DNA of 62,000 nucleotides from Mesostigma viride. Taxonomy: Eukaryota > Streptophyta > Mesostigmatophyceae > Mesostigmatales > Mesostigmataceae. Below the pieces are notes generated by a model that saw only the letters and a list, made by a program, of their open reading frames with translations, was not told the DNA's origin and searched no databases. Of the stretch, positions 48,736 to 59,803 are shown piece after piece (within the stretch, counting starts at the first letter, position 1; every line of letters begins with the position of its first letter). The position numbers and the translations under genes are program-made. The stretch spans positions 3,974,509-4,036,508 of the forward strand of contig RPFO01000065.1 in the NCBI GenBank assembly GCA_009746045.1, in the 5' to 3' direction.

Positions 48736-49795
48736 GAACCATCACAACTTCCATATGCTGATTGTCATACAGCAATCAATCTGAACATGCACAGGCCAGG
48801 GACAGGGTCAACTGGAATCACACATCCATCATCAGCAACTCACGTATGCAGATAGCTGATCTGTATATACCCTCCACAGTCGGCCTTCAGCATTCAGCAG
48901 GTTTCAGATTGCTCTTGAAGCATCCTCTGCAGGCTCCATAGTCCCGGACCTTGTAGACTGGAAATTTTCTTCAGGAAGCTTGTGCCAACCCTTCAAACAT
49001 AATCTGGTTTCTTCTCCATCTGGTAGCCAACTTTAAACATGCTGCACTGTTCCAACATTTTCTTTCTTTTTGAGGACATAATAATTCCCCAAAGCAGCAT
49101 GGTTGCTACAAGAAACCATATATGTAAGCAACTGCCAAAACGGGAGACAAATATAAATCTGGCACTCAGCCATGTATGTATCCCCTGGCAACACTCAGGT
49201 AGTGACCTCGTGCCACTCTGACAGCCTGAACTCAACAGGAAAATCTGGATCCACTTCACAATATTATTAGCCCCCTCAGGACACTGGTCTGCATCTCTGG
49301 AAACTGGAATCTCTGGAACTCTCGAACTCTTGAATTCTGGAAATCTGGATTTCTGGATTTCTGGTTCATCACCTTCAAGCTCGACAGGTATCACTGGGCA
49401 GCTGAAGCTGACAGCATCTCAGGTTCACTTGCAGACACAGAACTCTGGACCCAGCAACACTCCAACGTACCACATTGGAGAATCCAGGTTTAGGAACCCC
49501 CTTGCAACAGACCCTGCAGGTCTTGTACATAGTATGGGGGAACACTATTATGGATAAACTGTAAATACAGGAGTGATATTGCAGAATATACCATGAACAC
49601 TGCTTGGATGAGGAGCAATGCTGCCAACGGTTATATTTTCTGGCAACCTGCCAGTGCATATCGGGTATCATCAGTTTTCCATTAACACTGGAAAGTTAGG
49701 GTTTATTAACCAACTGTTAATTTTCCCCTAAGGCATGTTGAGGCCCTTTCCACGTGTGTCCCAACACAAAGCTAGACACCCAGGGGCAACTTGGC

Positions 49796-50167
49796 TCACC
49801 GACCAGCAGTTCTCCTGTATGCTGACCAAGATCCCATGACAGAGACCTGAGCATTGGTATCCACTTTAATGTTAGCAGCCTCAGGACGTAGCACCTGGAT
49901 GAGCATGCTAGCCATCTTGGCACCGTCTTGTGCTTTGCCTAGCCAAGACCACAACATTAAAATCTCTCTGGGAATCCTCCCAACGCAGTTATAGGCGCAC
50001 ACCCGATCAGGCCTGGTGTTTGGCCGATCAATCCAGGGGTGCAGCCTGCCTGTCTGCTTGCCCAACCACCGTATATGAAGGTATCCCAGGGGCCTGGCCA
50101 GGGTCACCCTGGGGCCTCGATACAGCTGTAGCAAACTGATCCTCTGCATTACACCTGCAGCTGGCAA
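49796..50167 (-). pseudogene. Copia protease-like remnant, unit 1
   Basis: Open frame ending with ANIKVDTNAQVSVMGSW at about 49861, equivalent to LLVDTQAQVSIIGE of the first family. Integrase upstream is not recognisable. Confidence 0.5.
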
Positions 50168-51217
50168 AGCTCAGGTACCCAGGTATAACTGACTCCCATC
50201 AGCTTACCTGTCCTTGAATGGCTGATCACAGAACAGGCATATTATTGCTAAGGTGATGTTTCCAAAACCACTCAAAGCATTTATGGCCAACTGGTTTCCA
50301 CCTGGCTCACCACGCCAAGCCCAGCTGCCTAAACCTTGAAAATCAGATGCAAATGCTTGACTTCAGATTGTTGGCACAAATCAAAACATCAAACCGAACA
50401 CTTGTTAGACCCTTCCCACACTTCAATCCAGAAGAGGTACTTCCTGGGTCTCGATCACTAATTACACACCAGCACATGGTGGTAACGGCCAACCGCGAGG
50501 CCCTTATCCACACCCTTATACAACTGTAATAAGGGTGCCCTTCCCTGTCATGCACTAGACCAGGGGCATTCTGCACAATGCTGTGAGTTGCCCACCCTCA
50601 CACATCAATACAGAGATCACATGGGAGCTCAACCTGACCCTGTGCAAACAGGCCAGTCACCAACAACCGTCAAATTATTGCAGTAATTTTGGAAACACAT
50701 TCAGAACGCAACCAATGATCTCGATCGACTCGATCCATGCCGAACCGCACGCGCAGTTGACTCTTGATAAGTCTGGATAACTCGATCCATTAAAACCCAG
50801 CAACCCACAAGGATCACTAAAAGCCGATTCCGCAACATCTTGTCATCAGGAAATGCGAAACAGCCAGGAGCGCTCGTCAACACGTAGCAGGCCAGCAACG
50901 AAACTCATTCGTCGCCAATAACGTGCCCGCAATCTGGATAGCTCAGGAAACCTTCACGCAGCCAATCCAGCTAGTCCTGGCGTACAAACGCCCACCAACA
51001 ACCTCCACGATAAACTTAGCCCTGGCCGTCGTTGGGAACTCAACCATTCCCGGAACGCATCATAAACCGATAATCTGCTACGCCCTTAACGAGACTAGCT
51101 TCTATCCGCTAGTCTCGATTCCGCGAGTATCCGCAGCAGTCCAGCGCAGGATTAAACTCGACGATTAAGCCCAGGCAGTAAACCGCCTTGATGGAACCGG
51201 AACATCGTTGTAATTTG

Positions 51218-51919
51218 AGTTAAAGCGCAATGTGTAGGGATAGATAGATTCCAATGCGCGCGGATAGATTCATCATGAGAATGGTTGGAATGGAGCTTGG
51301 TTAAAAATATAGGCTTACAGCACTCGTGCACGTGAGTGCTTAGACACGAGTTTGCCAAGTCAAGGCAACACACGTGAGACGGGCTCGCAAGAGATCTAAC
51401 CAGTTGGCACTGGCCTATTCTTTACATACTTGTGCACTGTGCTTTGCTAGGCCTGAGCAGCCTCGTAGGCCTGCTCAGTATTAACACCCCCGGTACAGTA
51501 TTAACAACCTGTACAGCGTCCAGATCCTATACAGTAGGTCTGCCATACAGGCACAGTGACCACAGAGTACAGTCCACAGTGATTATTGCGTCTGCACCCA
51601 CCAATAGTCCAGGACTAAGCCTGCGGTACCAACAGACCACAGGTTAAGGTTCCTATTTCCTGCGTACGACGTATTAATCCAATACCGTCGTAGGTTCAGC
51701 ACCTAATTCCTGTCAGCCCAGGAATTACTGTCGACCCCATATGCCGTCGGCACATATTCACGCACGACTTAGAAGAATAGCCGGCTCGCGCTCGCGCGCG
51801 ACCGGGAAGTCGGAACACCATAACTTTCTTGATACTTGTCGGAATGAACTCGTTCCGGTGCCGCTGGAATCGTAGAGATATGCCGAATCAGGAACACGCC
51901 AATGCGCTTGGCGTTAACT
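51218..51919 (-). repeat. LTR B (702 bp)
   Basis: Same length as and nearly identical to LTR A; joins units 1 and 2. Confidence 0.88.
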
Positions 51920-52725
51920 CCAATCCTTTCTTTTTTGAGCTGTAGCAGCTCACACAAGTCTACATACAAACACACACAATGGGTACTGGACATCCTCCCC
52001 GACTACAAGTCACAACCCACTGGGCATGACAGTCAGCTTGGATTCCTGGACATCCTCCCCGACTACAAGTCACAACCCACTGGGCATGACAGTCAGCTTG
52101 GATTCCTTATTATATGTACATAGCACCCATACTGGTTCAGGAGCACAAACAAATTACAATGAGTCCCTATCCCTTCCCGGGAGGCTCGTTGTGTTACCCA
52201 TGTACAAGAGGTTGGCCAACTGTGGCAGCCCATAGGTGTTCAGTGAAGAACTTGAGAAGTATGTACAACCTTCAGGACCTTAGGCGAAACCCCACAGATC
52301 ACCCACAACAGCTCATCAGAAAACATTGCTGACCCCCAGACGGGAGTCGGCGCCGGTCTGCTGCCCCTTATCGAACCAGACACAACATCTACGCGAAGCA
52401 CATGCAAAACACAAGCTCCTATACTCATTCCAACCGTGGAAAATCAGGGGACCTGTCGCCACCTCACCAGCATGGTGGATGGGTCAGCCAGTCCGTGAAA
52501 CTCCGCCTTAAGACGGCACCAGGGAATCGAACCCCGCCCACAAACCACAGATCTGGGGAAACCTCAGACTGAGATGAAAACCCCAGATAGACATCTCTCC
52601 ATCAGAGACAATGTCAGACATTCCCACACCAGAGACATGTCTCACCCCTCAAGGTGTGCTCAGGATTATGTACAATCAAGCTCCCAGCCTGATATCCAGA
52701 GACTTAAGCACCCAGCTCTCAGCTT

Positions 52726-53280
52726 TTAGACAGATAGACCGACTTGACAGTCAGCATTCATGAGCTTCCTCAGTACATTGTACTGGGCTGGGGCCTTGTG
52801 TGGCAGCTTGGTCAATGCATCAGCAGGGTTCTCCTCGCCAGGGATATGCTTCAAGTCAACCAAACTGGCCAACTCCTTCAGCAACAAATAATCCAGGTCC
52901 CGGCTTCTGGCCAGCTGCTTGTGAACAAACTGGACCATACCCATGCTGTCTGTTAGCAACAACGTCTCCATCTGCAAGGACCAAGGGGTAACTGAAGCCA
53001 GCTCCAGCATTAACTCCTTTATGTACAAGCTGGACTGGATCCCCTCACATATGGCCCTGCATTCTGCCACATCTGAACTGATACAGACCCTCTTCTGCAG
53101 TCTGCTGTACCAGCTGAACAAACTTGCCCTGCTCTGATAGAAAGCAAACAGAGCAGCAGATCTCCCCCTGACCTTAGTGACCTGGCGAGCATCCATGGAA
53201 CTGTCAACAAAGATCTCCAAGGTGTTAGGCTGGGCAAAGTCAATCCCAGACAAAATCAGATCAGGGGTACTCTCCACCAA
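52726..53280 (-). pseudogene. Copia RNase H remnant, unit 2 (open)
   Basis: 184 aa, uninterrupted: SSMDARQVTKVRGR, SSDVAECRAICEG, TDSMGMVQFVHKQLARSRDL, HIPGEENPADALTKLP. RNase H acidic positions retained, but there is no functional RT upstream. Confidence 0.87.
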
Positions 53281-55122
53281 CTGGGCTATGACGATCGAGG
53301 CTTCTCATCCTTAGCACCTCATCAGGCATTCTGCTGTGCATCATCAATGATAGGGCCCACAGGTGGCAGCTAACAAACCACGCCCACATGCCTCTCAACT
53401 TGGGACATGTCGTGATAAGCACTAACATCTCTAGTGGCAAGGACCAAGGGATACATATCTGAAGCAAATCCAGCAAACAACGTAATGTTATTCTTAGGCT
53501 AGATTGTCCAGATCCCCTCTCGTAGGTCCTTCAGCCTGCCACATATGCCCTTATCCAGAGCACAGATCAACCCTCACATACAAACTGTACATGTCAGGCT
53601 GAAACTCATTCAGGAACAACCATACTGATAACCATGAAGCAACCATCATTGCAGGGTACACATAAGCATCAGATGATAGAGGCACTGAGAAGAAAACCCC
53701 ACCCAGGCTGAATAAGGCACCACACCGTGGAGCCAACCTTGGGCTACCTCGTGCACAGATCCATATCACATCTGACAGTGTAACACCCCGAGGTCAAACA
53801 TCAGTAAGGTTTTTCAGTCCCTGAAACATGTCCTCAGACCAGCCAACTCCCATATCACCCTGGGAGAAACCAAATCCTAGGTTTTACAGCAAAACAGTCG
53901 TGGACAGAGTAAATCATCCCAAGACCAGCCAACTCCATAATGAGGAGACAACCAAACTATATGGTTTCACAGCATCACATCTGGGATCAATCATAACTTC
54001 CAGGCCAGCCAACTCCAAACTAGGAGGAAACCAAATCCTATGGTTTTACAGCAACACACCTGGGAACCATCACAACTTCCATATGCTGATTGTCATACAG
54101 CAATCAATCTGAACATGCACAGGCCAGGGACAGGGTCAACTGGAATCACACATCCATCATCAGCAACTCACGTATGCAGATGCTGATCTGTATATACCCT
54201 CCACAGTCGGCCTTCAGCATTCAGCAGGTTTCAGATTGCTCTTGAAGCATCCTCTGCAGGCTCCATAGTCCCGGACCTTGTAGACTGGAAATTTTCTTCA
54301 GGAAGCTTGTGCCAACCCTTCAAACATAATCTGGTTTCTTCTCCATCTGGTAGCCAACTTTAAACATGCTGCACTGTTCCAACATTTTCTTTCTTTTTGA
54401 GGACATAATAATTCCCCAAAGCAGCATGGTTGCTACAAGAAACCATATATGTAAGCAACTGCCAAAACGGGAGACAAATATAAATCTGGCACTCAGCCAT
54501 GTATGTATCCCCTGGCAACACTCAGGTAGTTACCTCCTGCCACTCTGACAGCCTGAACTCAACAGGAAAATCTGGATCCACTTGACAATATTATTAGCCC
54601 CCTCAGGACACTGGTCTGCATCTCTGGAAACTGGAATCTCTGGAACTCTGGAACTCTTGAATTCTGGAAATCTGGATTTCTGGATTTCTGGTTCATCACC
54701 TTCAAGCTCGACAGGTATCACTGGGCAGCTGAAGCTGACAGCATCTCAGGTTCACTTGCAGACACAGAACTCTGGACCCAGCAACACTCCAACGTACCAC
54801 ATTGGAGAATCCAGGATTAGGAACCCCCTTGCAACAGACCCTGCAGGTCTTGTACATAGTATGGGGGAACACTATTATGGATAAACTGTAAATACAGGAG
54901 TGATATTGCAGAATATACCATGAACACTGCTTGGATGAGGAGCAATGCTGCCAACGGTTATATTTTCTGGCAACCTGCCAGTGCATATCGGGTATCATCA
55001 GTTTTCCATTAACACTGGAAAGTTAGGGTTTATTAACCAACTGTTAATTTTCCCCTAAGGCATGTTGAGGCCCTTTCCACGTGTGTCCCAACACAAAGCT
55101 AGACACCCAGGGGCAACTTGGC

Positions 55123-55392
55123 TCACCGACCAGCAGTTCTCCTGTATGCTGACCAAGATCCCATGTCAGAGACCTGAGCATTGGTATCCACTTTAATGTT
55201 AGCAGCCTCAGGACGTAGCACCTGGATGAGCATGCTAGCCATCTTGGCACCGTCTTGTGCTTTGCCTAGCCAAGACCACAACATTAAAATCTCTCTGGGA
55301 ATCCTCCCAACGCAGTTATAGGCGCACACCCGATCAGGCCTGGTGTTTGGCCGATCAATCCAGGGGTGCAGCCTGCCTGTCTGCTTGCCCAA
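55123..55392 (-). pseudogene. Copia protease-like remnant, unit 2
   Basis: VDTNAQVSDMGSW near 55188. As in the intact family, its distance from the 5' LTR (about 2.7 kb) places it far downstream of gag. Confidence 0.5.
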
Positions 55393-56553
55393 CCACCGTA
55401 TATGAAGGTACCCAGGGGCCTGGCCAGGGTCACCCTGGGGCCTCGATACAGCTGTAGCAAACTGATCCTCTGCATTACACCTGCAGCTGGCAAAGCTCAG
55501 GTACCCAGGTATAACTGACTCCCATCAGCTTACCTGTCCTTGAATGGCTGATCACAGAACAGGCATATTATTGCTAAGGTGATGTTTCCAAAACCACTCA
55601 AAGCATTTATGGCCAACTGGTTTCCACCTGGCTCACCACGCCAAGCCCAGCTGCCTAAACCTTGAAAATCAGATGCAAATGCTTGACTTCAGATTGTTGG
55701 CACAAATCAAAACATCAAACCGAACACTTGTTAGACCCTTCCCACACTTCAATCCAGAAGAGGTACTTCCTGGGTCTCGATCACTAATTACACACCAGCA
55801 CATGGTGGTAACGGCCAACCGCGAGGCCCTTATCCACACCCTTATACAACTGTAATAAGGGTGCCCTTCCCTGTCATGCACTAGACCAGGGGCATTCTGC
55901 ACAATGCTGTGAGTTGCCCACCCTCACACATCAATACAGAGATCACATGGGAGCTCAACCTGACCCTGTGCAAACAGGCCAGTCACCAACAACCGTCAAA
56001 TTATTGCAGTAATTTTGGAAACACATTCAGCATCTGATCCCCCAGTGTGTTCATGCTTCAAGGAATAGCAACACCATGCTAGACCGAGCCTGGGGCTGTC
56101 CCTCACATATCCCTTAACAGGAATGATGTACTCAACACCCGCTCGGGGACACACTCAACATACAAGCGGTGGAGAAAACGGCATGTTACTTGGCCCTCAA
56201 GCCCCTTCACACGCAGAACAGCACAACTGTGCTTCGGCTACTGCATACATGACCCAGAAACAGCACGTCTTCAGCGAGACCTCCGGCTATGGGAACCCTT
56301 CAGCTCTCGCCTTATACGTTATCTGGCTACCCCCGACCAACAAAACCATCCCTGCCTGCCAGTCGCTGACTCAGGAAATGCTGACCTTGTAGGAGCTGCC
56401 TGCCAGTCACGTACACGCGCGCCAACTAATGATGGACGCACCATCCATTAATTCCTTGCAAACTCCACGAGTTCTGCAATCACGGCCTCAATGCCATGAT
56501 TCTCATAGCGCCATACCACATATAGCAGTGGAATGCTGAGAGCAAATATGCAA

Positions 56554-57326
56554 TTAACTGCAACCGGCAGCCATCATTTGCCATCGCTCTACATACTCTA
56601 GATCTGCCGCCTGCGACATACCCGGTCGCTCGCGACATACCCAGTCGCCTGCGACTCGCGCCAGCATACTCGCGTCTCGCCAGGTCGCCTGTGACATTCT
56701 AGTCGCCCCGCGATACTTCGCCTGGCCATCCGCTCTTCTTGCTGCCGTCTCTCGCCGCAGTCGATGCCCGACGTCCTCGCGTCGCAGCAATGCAATCATC
56801 ACGTCGCGCAGCACTGCCATTATTAATTTCAACAACACCGCCGACCTTGCCGCTTGTCGACATTGTCACCCGCGACTCGGAAAATTAACCAGGAACAACT
56901 TCTTCTCGCTGCTCCCCAGATGCCGACGCTCTCTCGTCGCAGTCGACACAACTTCACCCTCTAGCTGCCGACACGCCCACACCAGCGCCGTTCACAATCG
57001 CTCATCAAGCGGTATAAAGAGAACTCGACAGCAATCTGCAGCTTTGCAATATAAATCTGGAAAGATTGACGATGGATAACTCCACACCGCACAAACTGCA
57101 ACCTTGCAGATGACGCCTCGCGTAGCTCCTCGAGCTCGCGACCAGCACAGCTCGCAGCTATGTCGACTACATGCGCGAAAACTCGCCATGGCCAGCATAC
57201 TCGACAGTCAACACCAGCCGAGCTTGTCGTAGCCAACACTGCAGCAACATGCTTGACTGCCACCCATGGCAGCGAAACGCCTTCGCTTGACGACAAATCT
57301 CGAACGCTTGAAACTCGTAGCTTCAC
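56554..57326 (-). other. Unrecognised ORFs near the 5' end of unit 2
   Basis: Two frames, 57326-56961 (121 aa) and 56838-56554 (94 aa), in the position expected for gag. No zinc knuckle or capsid motif seen. The same sequence recurs inverted at 58796-59803 and direct at 60223-61537. Confidence 0.3.
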
Positions 57327-57873
57327 TCAGGCTGCAAAGCATAGCCATGCCGCAAACCGGAACGCAACCAATGATCTCGATCGACTCGATCCATGCCGAA
57401 CCGCACGCGCAGTTGACTCTTGATAAGTCTGGATAACTCGATCCATTAAAACCCAGCAACCCACAAGGATCACTAAAAGCCGATTCCGCAACATCTTGTC
57501 ATCAGGAAATGCGAAACAGCCAGGAGCGCTCGTCAACACGTAGCAGGCCAGCAACGAAACTCATTCGTCGCCAATAACGTGCCCGCAATCTGGATAGCTC
57601 AGGAAACCTTCACGCAGCCAATCCAGCTAGTCCTGGCGTACAAACGCCCACCAACAACCTCCACGATAAACTTAGCCCTGGCCGTCGTTGGGAACTCAAC
57701 CATTCCCGGAACGCATCATAAACCGATAATCTGCTACGCCCTTAACGAGACTAGCTTCTATCCGCTAGTCTCGATTCCGCGAGTATCCGCAGCAGTCCAG
57801 CGCAGGATTAAACTCGACGATTAAGCCCAGGCAGTAAACCGCCTTGATGGAACCGGAACATCGTTGTAATTTG

Positions 57874-58575
57874 AGTTAAAGCGCAATGTGTAGGGATAGA
57901 TAGATTCCAATGCGCGCGGATAGATTCATCATGAGAATGGTTGGAATGGAGCTTGGTTAAAAATATAGGCTTACAGCACTCGTGCACGTGAGTGCTTAGA
58001 CACGAGTTTGCCAAGTCAAGGCAACACACGTGAGACGGGCTCGCAAGAGATCTAACCAGTTGGCACTGGCCTATTCTTTACATACTTGTGCACTGTGCTT
58101 TGCTAGGCCTGAGCAGCCTCGTAGGCCTGCTCAGTATTAACACCCCCGGTACAGTATTAACAACCTGTACAGCGTCCAGATCCTATACAGTAGGTCTGCC
58201 ATACAGGCACAGTGACCACAGAGTACAGTCCACAGCGATTATTGCGTCTGCACCCACCAATAGTCCAGGACTAAGCCTGCGGTACCAACAGACCACAGGT
58301 TAAGGTTCCTATTTCCTGCGTACGACGTATTAATCCAATACCGTCGTAGGTTCAGCACCTAATTCCTGTCAGCCCAGGAATTACTGTCGACCCCATATGC
58401 CGTCGGCACATATTCACGCACGACTTAGAAGAATAGCCGGCTCGCGCTCGCGCGCGACCGGGAAGTCGGAACACCATAACTTTCTTGATACTTGTCGGAA
58501 TGAACTCGTTCCGGTGCCGCTGGAATCGTAGAGATATGCCGAATCAGGAACACGCCAATGCGCTTGGCGTTAACT
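57874..58575 (-). repeat. LTR C (702 bp)
   Basis: Complete; ends exactly at GTTAACT, after which sequence turns to inverted LTR. One visible difference from A and B (CACAGCG for CACAGTG near 58234). Confidence 0.88.
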
Positions 58576-58577
58576 AG

Positions 58578-58793
58578 CTGTGGACTGTACTCTGTGGTCA
58601 CTGTGCCTGTATGGCAGACCTACTGTATAGGATCTGGACGCTGTACAGGTTGTTAATACTGTACCGGGGGTGTTAATACTGAGCAGGCCTACGAGGCTGC
58701 TCAGGCCTAGCAAAGCACAGTGCACAAGTATGTAAAGAATAGGCCAGTGCCAACTGGTTAGATCTCTTGCGAGCCCGTCTCACGTGTGTTGCC
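58578..58793. repeat. Inverted 216-bp piece of the LTR
   Basis: Reverse complement of 58020-58235 within LTR C, so it forms a fold-back with the adjacent LTR. Confidence 0.93.
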
Positions 58794-58795
58794 AA

Positions 58796-59803
58796 CTTTA
58801 TACCGCTGGATGAGCGATTGTGAACGGCGCTGGTGTGGGCGTGTCGGCAGCTAGAGGGTGAAGTTGTGTCGACTGCGACGAGAGAGCGTCGGCATCTGGG
58901 GAGCAGCGAGAAGAAGTTGTTCCTGGTTAATTTTCCGAGTCGCGGGTGACAATGTCGACAAGCGGCAAGGTCGGCGGTGTTGTTGAAATTAATAATGGCA
59001 GTGCTGCGCGACGTGATGATTGCATTGCTGCGACGCGAGGACGTCGGGCATCGACTGCGGCGAGAGACGGCAGCAAGAAGAGCGGATGGTCAGGCGAAGT
59101 ATCGCGGGGCGACTAGAATGTCACAGGCGACCTGGCGAGACGCGAGTATGCTGGCGCGAGTCGCAGGCGACTGGGTATGTCGCGAGCGACCGGGTATGTC
59201 GCAGGCGGCAGATCTAGAGTATGTAGAGCGATGGCAAATGATGGCTGCCGGTTGCAGTTAATTGCATATTTGCTCTCAGCATTCCACTGCTATATGTGGT
59301 ATGGCGCTATGAGAATCATGGCATTGAGGCCGTGATTGCAGAACTCGTGGAGTTTGCAAGGAATTAATGGATGGTGCGTCCATCATTAGTTGGCGCGCGT
59401 GTACGTGACTGGCAGGCAGCTCCTACAAGGTCAGCATTTCCTGAGTCAGCGACTGGCAGGCAGGGATGGTTTTGTTGGTCGGGGGTAGCCAGATAACGTA
59501 TAAGGCGAGAGCTGAAGGGTTCCCATAGCCGGAGGTCTCGCTGAAGACGTGCTGTTTCTGGGTCATGTATGCAGTAGCCGAAGCACAGTTGTGCTGTTCT
59601 GCGTGTGAAGGGGCTTGAGGGCCAAGTAACATGCCGTTTTCTCCACCGCTTGTATGATTGAGTGTGTCCCCGAGCGGGTGTTGAGTACATCATTCCTGTT
59701 AAGGGATATGTGAGGGACAGCCCCAGGCTCGGTCTAGCATGGTGTTGCTATTCCTTGAAGCATGAACACACTGGGGGATCAGATGCTGAATGTGTTTCCA
59801 AAA
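58796..59803. repeat. Left arm of about 1-kb inverted repeat
   Basis: Reverse complement of about 60223-61230, including AAGCGGATGG-type variant sites; it matches the right arm better than 56030-57017 (CCAGCGG shared, versus CAAGCGG in unit 2). The spacer 59804-60222 is unit-internal sequence. Confidence 0.92.

Larger units (their letters stand above)
46585..51217 (-). mobile_element. Copia-like unit 1 internal region (4.6 kb), decayed
   Basis: Between LTR A and LTR B. Minus-strand remnants right to left: protease-like motif (about 49860), RT-RH connection (48149-47934), RNase H (47953-47397). Lacks about 1330 bp present in unit 2; the junction is at 50704/50705. Other short ORFs show no motif. 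Confidence 0.8.
51920..57873 (-). mobile_element. Copia-like unit 2 internal region (5.95 kb), decayed
   Basis: Nearly identical to unit 1 but retains 56031-57360. Right to left: unrecognised ORFs (57326-56961, 56838-56554; Ala/Arg-rich, possibly gag), protease-like motif (about 55190), RT-RH connection (53476-53261), RNase H (53280-52726). Confidence 0.8.

Noticed and set aside
48224-50576. Many small plus- and minus-strand ORFs in the Copia-like units, recurring at 53551-55902
   Set aside because: They recur only because the units are duplicated; apart from the protease, RT and RNase H remnants none shows a motif or a coding-like pattern.
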